Below, one piece after another: positions 1 to 8,650 of a stretch of DNA of 64,000 nt. The stretch covers positions 636,191 to 700,190 of the forward strand of contig JABLXZ010000001.1 of assembly GCA_013177935.1 (NCBI GenBank). Direction: 5' to 3'. Position numbers and translations under genes: made by a program. Each line of letters starts with the position of its first letter. Position 1 is the stretch's first letter. The notes beneath the pieces are model-generated. The model was not told the origin of the DNA and searched no databases. It worked only from the letters and a program-made list of their open reading frames with translations. The stretch is from a candidate division WOR-3 bacterium. GTDB taxonomy: Bacteria; Hydrothermota; Tepidihabitantia; Tepidihabitantales; Tepidihabitantaceae.

Positions 1-921
1 GTCAACCCTTATTTGACAAACAACGGCAAAAAACTGCCTATTATCCTTTCCATCACCTGTGAAACGATGACTCTGGCACCAGGGGAACAGATGGTTGGTG
101 ACTCCTGGGTGAAAGCCGGAACTGTAACTAACCTTAAAGGTGCGGTCGCATTTTTTGGTAACACCCATTCGCTTGCCTCCAGCACCATTACAGTCCGGAA
201 AAGAAGCGCTGTTGCCCGTGCCTTTGCCAGGGCGTTGTTCCTTGAAGGGAAAACTAAACTTGGTCAGGCGATGATTCGCGCCAAAGATTCGCTTTACCGG
301 GCATTCGCCGATGCCGCTGATTACCGTGGTTTTAATCTTCTGGGCGACCCCGACCTTGATATCTGGACTGCTACTCCGAAACTTCCAACCGTTGAGCATC
401 CAACTGTAATCCCGCCCGAGCCTCAGGAACTTGCAGTCCGCGTCTTACTTAATGAACAACCCATTGCCAACGCCTTAGTATGCATCTCAATGGACACGAC
501 AATTTATGAATATGGCTACACCGACAATTATGGCGCCATCGCCTTTAACATCAACCCAACCGATACCGGTAGACTGCGCCTCGTGGTAACAGGCCATAAC
601 CTCTACCCTTATGATACTCTAATTCCAGTCGGACAGGTTGGCATACAGGAAACACCGGTACTTCTGTCAACAACTAAGGTTATTGCCACACCCCAGGTCT
701 TTCGGCAGACAACTCGCCTGGTCCTCGCCAATTCATCTACCCCAGGCACCGAAATTGTCATCTACGATGCCAGTGGCAGACCGGTACGCACGCTAAAACA
801 CATTAAAACTGATGCTATCTGGGATGGCACCGATGACAATGGAACGCCCTGTCCGGCAGGCGCTTACCTTTGCTGGGTCAAAAACGGTACGAGCCCGACA
901 AAAGTTCTGAAACTGAGATAA
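1..921 (+). CDS. C25 (gingipain-like) peptidase, C-terminal part
   Basis: The reading frame is open to the window edge, so this is the 3' part of a longer gene; the first possible internal start is a TTG at 13. The segment SITCET (Cys codon at 58-60) followed by a GDSW/GAVAFFGNT stretch matches the catalytic Cys end of C25 peptidases, and GDPDLDIWT around 341-369 is the usual end of the peptidase domain. An Ig-like domain follows. The last ~70 residues are FlgD-like/T9SS-like, with IYDASGRPVRTL, WDGTDDNG and PAGAY. Likely a secreted or surface cysteine protease. It faces the same way as etfA, but a promoter lies between them, so the two are probably separate units. Family is fairly sure; substrate unknown. 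Confidence 0.72.
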   Translation, partial: VNPYLTNNGKKLPIILSITCETMTLAPGEQMVGDSWVKAGTVTNLKGAVAFFGNTHSLASSTITVRKRSAVARAFARALFLEGKTKLGQAMIRAKDSLYRAFADAADYRGFNLLGDPDLDIWTATPKLPTVEHPTVIPPEPQELAVRVLLNEQPIANALVCISMDTTIYEYGYTDNYGAIAFNINPTDTGRLRLVVTGHNLYPYDTLIPVGQVGIQETPVLLSTTKVIATPQVFRQTTRLVLANSSTPGTEIVIYDASGRPVRTLKHIKTDAIWDGTDDNGTPCPAGAYLCWVKNGTSPTKVLKLR

Positions 922-1007
922 TGCAGTAATCCCGGCATCACCCGCGTAATAAAGAGGTACGCCTGAAACTGGGCAACACTGATAAAAGGGCAATCATTCT
1001 CAATTTC

Positions 1008-1035
1008 TTGACTTGTTTTTCTCTAATGGTACACT
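1008..1035 (+). promoter_or_regulatory. Promoter of the etfA redox operon
   Basis: TTGACT (1008-1013), 16 nt spacer, TACACT (1030-1035). The predicted start is near 1042, giving a ~57 nt leader that ends in AGGAGG at 1087-1092, 6 nt before the etfA ATG. This is a leadered promoter, unlike many others in the window. Confidence 0.6.
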
Positions 1036-1098
1036 GAATATTCTGATAGATTTCTTTGTTATTATGAAGTTAACAACCAACATAGCAGGAGGAATCTA

Positions 1099-2073
1099 AT
1101 GGTAATGGTTTTTTGCGAACAGCGTGAAGGCAGTCTAAAGAAAGTTGCTTTTGAAGCACTGCTTGCCGGTTTCAAAATTGCCGAAAAGAAGCAGGATGAA
1201 CTCACCGCGGTCGTTTTAGGGAAAAACATCTCAACCCTCGCTCAGGAAGTTGTTAAATTCGGCGTTAATAAAGTTATCACCGTTGATGACCCGACACTCG
1301 AATTTTACACCCCGGACGGCTATGGCAGTGTCCTGGAGAGACTGGCGCGCGAACACAAACCGTATGCAATCATCCTCAGCGCCACCGCGCTAGGTAAAGA
1401 CCTCGCCGCCACCATCGCTTCCCGGTTGGAAACCGCGCTGTTATCAGACTGTACCGCAATTGACTTTGATGAAGAGGGAAATGTCGTTGCCACTCGCCCA
1501 ATCTATGCCGGTAAAGCACTCGCGACCGTTAAAGCGCCGGGAGCACAACCGCTGGTCATAAGCCTGCGACCCCGGGCGGTAGGCGCTCAAGGAGAACTAA
1601 ACCGCGGCGGGCAGATTGTCGCCGCCCAGTTAACACCCGAAGAGTTGCGAATGAAAGTTGCGGAAATCGTCAAAACAGTTACTAAAACGGTAGAACTGAC
1701 CGAAGCCGACATCGTCGTGTCCGGTGGTCGGGGAATGAAAGCACCGGAAAACTACGCCCTGCTTGAAGAACTGGCAGCGGTTATTGGCGCGGCTGTGGGC
1801 GCCTCCCGTGCTGCGGTCGATGCCGGCTGGCGCGACCACCAATTCCAAGTAGGACAGACCGGCAAAGTTGTAGCACCTTCACTCTATATAGCCTGCGGTA
1901 TTTCCGGTGCCATCCAGCACCTGGTTGGAATGATTAACTCAAAATGCATCGTGGCAATCAACAAAGACCCTGAGGCGAATATCTTTAAGGTTGCCGATTA
2001 TGGAATTGTCGGTGACCTGTTTCAGGTTGTCCCTCTTCTCACTGAAGAGTTCAAAAAAATCAAGCAGGGATAG
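1099..2073 (+). CDS. etfA: Electron transfer flavoprotein alpha subunit
   Basis: 324 residues, the normal EtfA length. The N-terminal half is the adenine-nucleotide alpha-hydrolase-like ETF domain. The C-terminal ~125 residues are the FAD domain, with [32 protein letters not shown] and [11 protein letters not shown], the usual FAD-contacting segments. EtfA pairs with EtfB and takes electrons from acyl-CoA dehydrogenases or, in bifurcating systems, splits them between ferredoxin and a quinone or flavoprotein. Start chosen from AGGAGG at 1087-1092. It heads a run of five same-strand genes ending in an acyl-CoA dehydrogenase. Oddly, no etfB lies beside it or anywhere else in the window, although etfBA are usually adjacent. 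Confidence 0.93.
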   Translation: MVMVFCEQREGSLKKVAFEALLAGFKIAEKKQDELTAVVLGKNISTLAQEVVKFGVNKVITVDDPTLEFYTPDGYGSVLERLAREHKPYAIILSATALGKDLAATIASRLETALLSDCTAIDFDEEGNVVATRPIYAGKALATVKAPGAQPLVISLRPRAVGAQGELNRGGQIVAAQLTPEELRMKVAEIVKTVTKTVELTEADIVVSGGRGMKAPENYALLEELAAVIGAAVGASRAAVDAGWRDHQFQVGQTGKVVAPSLYIACGISGAIQHLVGMINSKCIVAINKDPEANIFKVADYGIVGDLFQVVPLLTEEFKKIKQG

Positions 2074-2079
2074 ACCGTT

Positions 2080-2529
2080 ATGCCCAACACCGTCCAGACC
2101 GATGTTCAGAAGGTAAAACGCGTTCTCGAAATAATTCTCGACACCTCGGCTTCTCCGGTACCGCGCTGCCGGCTGCTCTCTTCTGGATTTGGACCTTCCC
2201 ACACATTAAAGGTCAAGGAAAACATCACCGGTACCCGCGCCTGTCTGGGTTGTGGGAATTGTGTTGACATCTGCTCGCTTTTGGCACGAGAACCCGCCCG
2301 ATTAAAACGCACCGCCCAGCGCACCAGCCTCGCCCTCGAAACAATGGTCGGCTCGGACTGCGACCGCTGTTATCAGTGTGTCTTATCCTGCCCCCAGGTT
2401 GATACTACAATAAAACATTACATCGTCAGAGAAAAGGCGATTGAACAGATGAGACATCTGCTGTCGCACCTGGCGCCCCGCGATGACTATTATCTTGACG
2501 AGTTTTATCAGGAGGCAATCAATGGCTGA
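2080..2529 (+). CDS. Two-cluster 4Fe-4S protein, HdrC/ferredoxin-like
   Basis: 149 residues, 6 nt after etfA. Two CX2CX2CX3C motifs are visible: CLGCGNCVDICS (around residue 52) and CDRCYQCVLSCP (around residue 94), enough for two [4Fe-4S] clusters. The first motif ends in Cys-Ser instead of the usual Cys-Pro. The helical flanks resemble HdrC or the ferredoxin domains of fumarate reductase iron-sulfur subunits more than a small bacterial ferredoxin. Likely a soluble electron carrier subunit between the ETF and the flavoprotein complex encoded downstream; that role is inferred from context. Its last 8 nt overlap the next gene, so the two are probably translationally coupled. Confidence 0.75.
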   Translation: MPNTVQTDVQKVKRVLEIILDTSASPVPRCRLLSSGFGPSHTLKVKENITGTRACLGCGNCVDICSLLAREPARLKRTAQRTSLALETMVGSDCDRCYQCVLSCPQVDTTIKHYIVREKAIEQMRHLLSHLAPRDDYYLDEFYQEAING

Positions 2530-3205
2530 AAATATGATTGACATCTATATTATGGGTGAACATCATCGGGTTCCCGATTCATTGACTATCCTTCAAGCGC
2601 TTGAGTACGCGGGCTATCGGCTTATTCGGGGTGTTGGCTGCCGGGGTGGTTTTTGCGGCGCCTGTGCCACTGTGTATCGCGTTGTCGGAGATTACCACTT
2701 AAAATTCGCCCTTGCCTGCCAGACCAAAGTTGAACCCAATATGCAACTGGCGATGATTCCTTATTTCCCGGCGCATCAGCCGCGCTATCGCCTTTCCGAA
2801 CTCAAAGGTACCGCCCAGGAGGTGCTCGATATCTACCCCGAAATGTTAACCTGCTACGGTTGTAACACCTGCACCAAATCCTGCCCCCAGGAAATTGATG
2901 TCCTGGGCTATGTTTCGGCGATTGTCCGGGGTGATATTCCGCTTGCTGCCGACATCTCGTTTGACTGTATTATGTGCGGACTGTGTGTCAGTCGCTGCCC
3001 GGCCGAACTGGTAAAACATCACGCCGCCTTACTCTGCCGGCGCATCTACGGCAAATTTCTCGCCCCCCGCTCCGAACATCTGAAACAACGGATTCAAGAA
3101 ATCAAATCGGGCAAATTTAATGCTGCCATCGCTGAACTTAAAAATATGCCCCAGGCAGAACTTAAAAAACTTTACGCTAACCGGGATATAGAACCCGAGG
3201 AGTAA
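2522..3205 (+). CDS. FrdB/SdhB-like iron-sulfur subunit
   Basis: 227 residues from the ATG at 2522, which has AGGAGG at 2510-2515; a longer in-frame start at 2483 lacks a site. The N-terminal 2Fe-2S domain has CRGGFCGACA plus a later ACQT cysteine. Two 4Fe-4S motifs follow: CYGCNTCTKSCP (around residue 118) and CIMCGLCVSRCP (around residue 156). This order of plant-type 2Fe-2S then two [4Fe-4S] is that of succinate dehydrogenase/fumarate reductase or thiol:fumarate reductase iron-sulfur subunits. No membrane anchor gene is nearby, so the complex is probably soluble. It should pass electrons to or from the flavoprotein that begins 5 nt downstream. Confidence 0.85.
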   Translation: MAENMIDIYIMGEHHRVPDSLTILQALEYAGYRLIRGVGCRGGFCGACATVYRVVGDYHLKFALACQTKVEPNMQLAMIPYFPAHQPRYRLSELKGTAQEVLDIYPEMLTCYGCNTCTKSCPQEIDVLGYVSAIVRGDIPLAADISFDCIMCGLCVSRCPAELVKHHAALLCRRIYGKFLAPRSEHLKQRIQEIKSGKFNAAIAELKNMPQAELKKLYANRDIEPEE

Positions 3206-3209
3206 ACAA

Positions 3210-4841
3210 ATGGCTTATCCATCTCCGTTGAATGAACTTGCCACCCGCGTGGCAGAAACAAGACCGGACCGCCTAAATCAAGCCTTTCCCCGCCTGACCG
3301 CCGAGGAAAAAGATAAACTGCTCCATGAATACCATCCGGACTACCGTGCCGACACATTCTCCACCCTTCGGGTTGGACCGAACGCCGGCGACCGCACCCC
3401 GCGCGAACTTGCCCTCCTCCTTGAGGGCGAAAGCCTGTTAAAAGGAACAAACATCGCGCTTGACCATCCAGACTACGACTGCGATGTCCTGGTAATTGGT
3501 GGCGGTGGTGCTGGTTGCGCCGCCGCGCTCATCGCCGAGGACCTTGGAGCAAAAGTACTTGTGGCAACAAAACTCCGTCTTGGTGACGCCAACACAATGA
3601 TGGCGCAAGGTGGAATTCAAGCCGCCGACAAAGAAAACGACTCGCCGGCAATCCACTATCTCGATGTGCTGGGAGGTGGACATTTTGCCAATATCCCGGA
3701 ACTGGTGGAAACGCTCGTTACCGATGCGCCGGAAGCAATTCAATGGCTTGAAGAGCTCGGGGTAATGTTTGATAAAAACCCGGACGGGTCAATGAAAACA
3801 ATTCACGGTGGTGGCACATCCCGCAAACGGATGCACACCGCTCGCGACTACACCGGTGCGGAAATTATGCGTACCCTCCGCGATGAGGTGAAAAGCCGGC
3901 CGCAGATTACCGTCCTGGAATTCTCGCCGGCGGTTGAACTTCTCACCGACTCAACCGGTGCAACCACCGGCGCGGTTCTGTTAAACCTGAACCTCAGTGG
4001 CAATGCCTTTTCCCGCGATTACCACTACACGGTAGTTCGGGCAAAAACGGTCATTATCGCCACCGGCGGCAGCGGTCGACTTCACTATCAGGGATTCCCA
4101 ACCTCCAACCATTACGGTGCGACCGGTGACGGTTTAGTTCTTGCCTATCGTGCTGGTGCCCGACTGGCATTTATCGATACGATGCAGTACCACCCCACCG
4201 GTGTTGCTTATCCCCAGCAAATCATTGGCCAGCTGGTGACCGAAAAGGTCCGGAGTCTGGGCGCCCAGCTACTTAACATTGACGGACAGCAGTTCATATA
4301 CCCGCTGGAAACCCGGGATGTGGTTGCCTCAGCGATAATCCGGGAATGTCAGCAAGGCAAAGGAGTTGTAACACCCGGCAACATCTCTGGTGTCTGGCTT
4401 GACACGCCAATGATTGAAATTTTGCGCGGTCCAGGCACGGTTAAAAAAGAACTGCCCGCAATGGTTCGTCAATTTGCCCGCTTTGGTATTGAACTGGACA
4501 AAGAACCGATTCTCGTATATCCGACTCTACACTATCAGAATGGTGGGGTCGCAATTGACCCTGATTGCCGAACCAATGTTCCATTTCTGTTTGTTGCCGG
4601 TGAGGCTTCGGGCGGTGTACACGGCCGCAACCGTCTGATGGGCAACTCACTACTAGATGTCATCGTGTTCGGACGCCGGGCTGGTGCGGCTGCTGCTCAG
4701 AACGCCCGGGCAAGAGGTTCTAACCTAGAACTCACTCTCAAACATCTCGAAAAATGGGACCAGGAGTTGCAAAAACAGCGCATCGCTCCGGCAACAAAAT
4801 CGCCCTTGATTCTGCCCGATTATACAAAAAAGGAGGCTTGA
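3210..4841 (+). CDS. FrdA/NadB-family flavoprotein oxidoreductase
   Basis: 543 residues. An ~88-residue N-terminal extension precedes the FAD Rossmann motif VIGGGGAGCAAALIA. Other family blocks are MAQGGIQAA, HGGGTSRKRMHTARDYTG, ATGGSGRLH, TGDGLVLAYRAGA, MQYHPTG and VAGEASGGVHGRNRLMG. They place it in the fumarate reductase/succinate dehydrogenase/L-aspartate oxidase superfamily. The residue before AQGGI is not the His that binds FAD covalently in membrane SdhA/FrdA (it reads NTMMAQGG), so FAD is probably non-covalent, as in NadB. With the FrdB-like gene just upstream, a soluble fumarate reductase or another enoate reductase is plausible; the substrate is unknown. Start ATG at 3210. Confidence 0.82.
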   Translation: MAYPSPLNELATRVAETRPDRLNQAFPRLTAEEKDKLLHEYHPDYRADTFSTLRVGPNAGDRTPRELALLLEGESLLKGTNIALDHPDYDCDVLVIGGGGAGCAAALIAEDLGAKVLVATKLRLGDANTMMAQGGIQAADKENDSPAIHYLDVLGGGHFANIPELVETLVTDAPEAIQWLEELGVMFDKNPDGSMKTIHGGGTSRKRMHTARDYTGAEIMRTLRDEVKSRPQITVLEFSPAVELLTDSTGATTGAVLLNLNLSGNAFSRDYHYTVVRAKTVIIATGGSGRLHYQGFPTSNHYGATGDGLVLAYRAGARLAFIDTMQYHPTGVAYPQQIIGQLVTEKVRSLGAQLLNIDGQQFIYPLETRDVVASAIIRECQQGKGVVTPGNISGVWLDTPMIEILRGPGTVKKELPAMVRQFARFGIELDKEPILVYPTLHYQNGGVAIDPDCRTNVPFLFVAGEASGGVHGRNRLMGNSLLDVIVFGRRAGAAAAQNARARGSNLELTLKHLEKWDQELQKQRIAPATKSPLILPDYTKKEA

Positions 4842-5924
4842 TTGGACTTCTCTTTTTCCGAAGATGCCGAAATGATTCGGCAAACGGTTCATGAGTTTGT
4901 CCGGCGTGACCTCCTGCCTGTGGAACCAAAATTTCTCAATGTCCGCACCCGAGAAGAACGAGAAGCCATTACCCGGGAAGCCACTCAAAAAATAAAAGAA
5001 ATGGGACTGTACAGTGCTGGCGTGCCCGAGCAGTTTGGAGGTGGTGGTCTGGGTTTAATTGAAACCTGCCTGATCGCGGAAGAGCTGTCAAAAACTATCA
5101 TACCGGTTGATTGGGGTGATTTTACCCCGATTCTTTACGAATGCCCGGACAGTCTAAAAGCGGATTATCTTTTGCCGGTTGTTGCGGGTGAAAAGAGTTA
5201 TGCCCTTGCCTTCCGGGAGCCGGAACATTTTTCCAATCCCGATGATATGTCCGCCACCGCCCTGCCGGATGGTGACAATTACATTCTCAACGGTGTTAAA
5301 CTACTCTCCCGTCCCGACTTTGACTTCTGCCTCGTCTTTGCCCGAGCGCCCGAGGGTGTTGCCTGTTTCATCGTTGATAACAACACCCCCGGCACCGAAG
5401 TCGACTTTGGCGTTACTCCTGCCCGGTTGCTCCTGTCAGAATGTCGTATCGGCTCCGACAAACTCCTTGGCAAACCTGGTGCAGCGCTCTATCTCGGCTA
5501 TAAATGGTTTCCGCTGTCGCGCATCTCCCGGAGTGCCGCAATCCTCGGGGTCTGCAGCCGCATACTTGAAACATCAGCACAGTATGTCCGGGATTGGAAA
5601 TCGATGAACGAACCAATCTCTACCCGCAAAGAGTTCCAGCGCAGCCTTAGCGCAATGGCGGCAAACATCGAAGCCCTGCGCTGGCTGGTTTATCGCACCG
5701 CCTGGCTCGCCACCAATTCCAGCAGCATTAACTTTGACACAATGATCTTAAAGCTCTATGCCCACAATATCCTCGAGGATACGGTTAACACCTCGGTGCG
5801 CATTCATGGCGGCACAATACCTCCCACCCAGCACTGGCTCGTCAAGGCATCACAGGAAGGCGAAGCCCTTGATATGCTCCGGCTGGCGGTAAGCAATGAG
5901 GTTATAAACCGCTACACAACCTGA
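4842..5924 (+). CDS. Acyl-CoA dehydrogenase family protein
   Basis: 360 residues, starting at TTG 4842 immediately after the previous stop, with AGGAGG at 4831-4836. N-terminal helical domain (SEDAEMIRQTVHEFV), middle beta domain and C-terminal helical domain ending in a QEGEALDMLRLA segment that aligns with the usual YEGT-EI-R block, so the catalytic Glu appears to be present. The family oxidises acyl-CoA to enoyl-CoA and passes electrons to ETF. As last gene of the etfA operon it could supply electrons to EtfA and the FrdAB-like pair, or work in reverse. At 360 residues it is slightly shorter than typical (~380), and the middle domain is divergent. Confidence 0.82.
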   Translation: MDFSFSEDAEMIRQTVHEFVRRDLLPVEPKFLNVRTREEREAITREATQKIKEMGLYSAGVPEQFGGGGLGLIETCLIAEELSKTIIPVDWGDFTPILYECPDSLKADYLLPVVAGEKSYALAFREPEHFSNPDDMSATALPDGDNYILNGVKLLSRPDFDFCLVFARAPEGVACFIVDNNTPGTEVDFGVTPARLLLSECRIGSDKLLGKPGAALYLGYKWFPLSRISRSAAILGVCSRILETSAQYVRDWKSMNEPISTRKEFQRSLSAMAANIEALRWLVYRTAWLATNSSSINFDTMILKLYAHNILEDTVNTSVRIHGGTIPPTQHWLVKASQEGEALDMLRLAVSNEVINRYTT

Positions 5925-5938
5925 ATTGTGACCACCGG

Positions 5939-7966
5939 TTGAGTACCTTGTCTCGTCCATTACGGGCTCTCCTCCTGACCGTTCTTGTCGGTCTTGTTCT
6001 TATCACCCTGTTTGGCATCGCTGTCTTTCTCAAACTCCGCGCCGACCTCCCAACCCCGGAAACCATTCTTAACTTTAAAGCACCCGCCAGCACCCGAATT
6101 CTCGACTGTAAAGGTCGTGTCATCGCTGAACTGTTTCAAGAAAAAAGGCGTCCGGTACCGCTCGAAACTATTCCCGCCTGTCTCGTTGATGCGGTTGTTG
6201 CAGTTGAGGATAAGCGCTTCTACCATCACTGGGGTATTGACCTCATCCGGGTTGCCGGTTCAATCGTTGCCAACATCCTTCACCCCGGAGACCTGCAAGG
6301 CGCCTCTACCATCACACAACAACTTGCCCGTTCTATGTTCCTCACCCCGAAAAGGACCCTCAGCCGAAAATTGAAGGAGATGGTCCTCGCCCTGGAACTG
6401 GAACGCCACTATTCCAAACAGGAAATTCTTGAGATGTATCTTAATCAGGTGTGGTTTGGTGGTTCAATATACGGGGTTGCCGCTGCCAGTGAGAAGTATT
6501 TTGGTAAACATGTCTCGCGCCTCGACCCGGTCGAGTGTGCGACGATTGGCGCAATGATTGCCAATCCCAGCGCCTACTCTCCTTACTCCCATCCGGAGCG
6601 GCTTATCCGACGCCGCAACTTTTTCCTCACCAAACTGTATCGACTGGGCCGTTTGACAAAAGAGGAGTGGGAAAAGGCACTGCAGAGACCATTAAATGTT
6701 CAACCCCCGGGTGGTGTTACTAACGAAGCCCCTTACTTTGTTGAAGAAATACGACGCTACTTGATCAACCGCTACGGCTACGACTTCGTTTACAAATCGG
6801 GCGCAACAATCTACACTACCCTTGACCTCGACATCCAAGCCGCTGCGAATCGAAGCCTTCTCGGCTGGCTGGACCGTCTGGAATCAGACTACCGTCTGAA
6901 ACCGACAAAACGATTCTACGACTCAATCGCCAAGTCCGACACCACAATTGGTGAACCCGCTTATCTTCAGGGCGCGCTCGTGGTACTCGATGTTAAAACC
7001 GGCGAGGTCCGGGCAATGATTGGCGGCAGGGACTTTCGTGCCAGCGAATTCAACCGGGCAACTCAGGCTTTGCGTCAGGTAGGAAGTACCTTTAAGCCGT
7101 TTGTCTTCACCGCGGCGATTGACAACGGGTTAACCGCTGCCGACATTGAAGAAGACAACCCCATCACCCTGAAGATACCGGGCCAACCCGATTACCAACC
7201 CCACAATTACGACCAGAAATTTTTGGGTCCGATGACTTTGCGCCGGGCACTGGCTTTATCCCGCAATCTGGTTGCGGTCCGCCTTGCCGCCCGAATCGGT
7301 CCAGAACTTGTCGCCCGCTATGCCACAACAATGGGAATTACCCGCAAACTCCCGCCTTATTACTCACTTGCTCTCGGCTCAATCGAACTCACCCTTATGG
7401 AAATGACCAACGGTTTCAACACCATCGCCAACCAGGGGGTTCGGGTTAAACCGATAATGATTAACCGTGTTGAGGACCAGAACGGTCAGGTACTTGAAGA
7501 AAATCATCCGGAACCAATGCTCGCAATCAGACCCCAAACCGCTTACATAATGACCAGTATGATGCAAAGTGTGGTCAATGAAGGCACCGGCACCGCAATT
7601 CGCCAGGTTGGTTTTACCGGACCAGCCGCCGGCAAAACCGGCACCACCGACGATTACACCGACGCCTGGTTTATCGGTTCCACACCAACCCTTACCTGCG
7701 GCATCTGGATTGGCTATGACAAAAAAAGAACAATCTTCCGCGGGGCAACGGGTGGCGTTATCGCAGCACCAGTCTGGGGCGAACTTATGAAGCAAATCGC
7801 CCAGGACACGATGAGCACATTCCCGGTGCCACCGGACATCAAAACCAGCGCCATCTGTGAGCAGTCCGGCAAACTCGCCACCCCATTTTGCCCCCGCGCC
7901 CGCTATGAGGTGTTCATCAGTGGTACCGAACCCACAACCCTTTGTCCCCTTCACAACCGCCCCTGA
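5939..7966 (+). CDS. mrcA: Penicillin-binding protein 1A (bifunctional)
   Basis: 675 residues. One N-terminal membrane helix (residues ~8-28) is followed by a GT51 glycosyltransferase domain with EDKRFYHHWGID, GASTITQQLARSMFL and KEMVLALELERHYSKQEILE. A class A transpeptidase domain follows, with GSTFKPF (SxxK), SRN and KTGTTDDYTDAW (KTG). It polymerises and cross-links peptidoglycan at the inner membrane. The TTG at 5939 is the earliest in-frame start; no clear ribosome site precedes it. The C-terminal ~40 residues carry cysteines (AICEQSGKLA, FCPRA, TLCPLH), as in many thermophile PBP1A tails. The 3' end overlaps the glycosylase reading frame. Confidence 0.93.
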   Translation: MSTLSRPLRALLLTVLVGLVLITLFGIAVFLKLRADLPTPETILNFKAPASTRILDCKGRVIAELFQEKRRPVPLETIPACLVDAVVAVEDKRFYHHWGIDLIRVAGSIVANILHPGDLQGASTITQQLARSMFLTPKRTLSRKLKEMVLALELERHYSKQEILEMYLNQVWFGGSIYGVAAASEKYFGKHVSRLDPVECATIGAMIANPSAYSPYSHPERLIRRRNFFLTKLYRLGRLTKEEWEKALQRPLNVQPPGGVTNEAPYFVEEIRRYLINRYGYDFVYKSGATIYTTLDLDIQAAANRSLLGWLDRLESDYRLKPTKRFYDSIAKSDTTIGEPAYLQGALVVLDVKTGEVRAMIGGRDFRASEFNRATQALRQVGSTFKPFVFTAAIDNGLTAADIEEDNPITLKIPGQPDYQPHNYDQKFLGPMTLRRALALSRNLVAVRLAARIGPELVARYATTMGITRKLPPYYSLALGSIELTLMEMTNGFNTIANQGVRVKPIMINRVEDQNGQVLEENHPEPMLAIRPQTAYIMTSMMQSVVNEGTGTAIRQVGFTGPAAGKTGTTDDYTDAWFIGSTPTLTCGIWIGYDKKRTIFRGATGGVIAAPVWGELMKQIAQDTMSTFPVPPDIKTSAICEQSGKLATPFCPRARYEVFISGTEPTTLCPLHNRP

Positions 7967-8618
7967 AACACCGGCGCTCATAAAGATTTATCAAGCACTT
8001 TACCGGGCGTTTGGACCCCGGCACTGGTGGCCCGCGGAGACCCCGTTTGAAGTCATTGTGGGCGCCATCCTGACCCAGAACACCGCGTGGAAAAATGTGG
8101 AAAAGGCAATCACCAACTTGAAATCTGCCGGGCTATTAGAACTCTATCGATTGAACCGACTGCCCCGGCAAAAAATGGCCTCCCTTATCCGACCCGCCGG
8201 TTATTACAACATCAAGGCAAAACGGCTTCGGGCATTGACCGAATGGCTCGAAACTAACGGCGGACTTGAAAGAGTAAAAAGGTTTTCAACGCCGAAACTT
8301 CGGACTCAACTCCTTGACATTTACGGCGTTGGTCCAGAAACCGCCGACTCGATTCTCCTGTATGCGTTTAACCGCCCGGTCTTTGTCGTCGACGCCTACA
8401 CTCGAAGAATTTTCAGCCGCTATGGACTCATATCAGGAAATGAACCGTATGAGCAGTTGAGAATTTGGCTGGAACAACAACTTGTTCCGTTAACCGGCAA
8501 GAGCAGGGCACGTGCCGTTGCTATCTTTAATGAATACCATGCCCTGCTCGTGCATCTCGGAAAAACATATTGTCGGCCCCAGCCAATATGTTCGGGCTGT
8601 CCGCTTGAGTCCGTTTGA
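7905..8618 (+). CDS. Endonuclease III-like DNA glycosylase (MagIII-like)
   Basis: About 237 residues from the ATG at 7905. Alternatives are GTG 7920 or an upstream ATG at 7857; the conserved fold only begins near 7978, so the start is uncertain and overlaps the PBP gene. HhH-GPD features: FEVIVGAILTQNTAWKNVEKA, the hairpin YGVGPETADS and the catalytic Asp in VVDAYTRR. The Nth hairpin Lys is replaced by Glu (PETAD), as in MagIII-type monofunctional 3-methyladenine glycosylases, so base excision without lyase activity is likely. The C-terminal cluster motif CRPQPICSGC supplies three cysteines. The fourth, expected 5 residues later, falls exactly on the TGA stop. Role: base-excision repair. Confidence 0.8.
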   Translation: MRCSSVVPNPQPFVPFTTAPETPALIKIYQALYRAFGPRHWWPAETPFEVIVGAILTQNTAWKNVEKAITNLKSAGLLELYRLNRLPRQKMASLIRPAGYYNIKAKRLRALTEWLETNGGLERVKRFSTPKLRTQLLDIYGVGPETADSILLYAFNRPVFVVDAYTRRIFSRYGLISGNEPYEQLRIWLEQQLVPLTGKSRARAVAIFNEYHALLVHLGKTYCRPQPICSGCPLESV

Positions 8619-8650
8619 CTTTACCTTGATTCCTCCCTAACATACCATTT
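8615..8650 (+). promoter_or_regulatory. Leaderless promoter of lptD
   Basis: TTGACT (8615-8620), 17 nt spacer, TAACAT (8638-8643), then 7 nt to the ATG at 8651. Transcription should start at or next to the start codon; no ribosome site precedes it. The -35 contains the TGA stop of the upstream glycosylase gene. Confidence 0.6.

Noticed and set aside
7379-7981. 200-codon minus-strand ORF
   Set aside because: It is antisense to the transpeptidase end of PBP1A, Gly-rich and without family features; a shadow frame.
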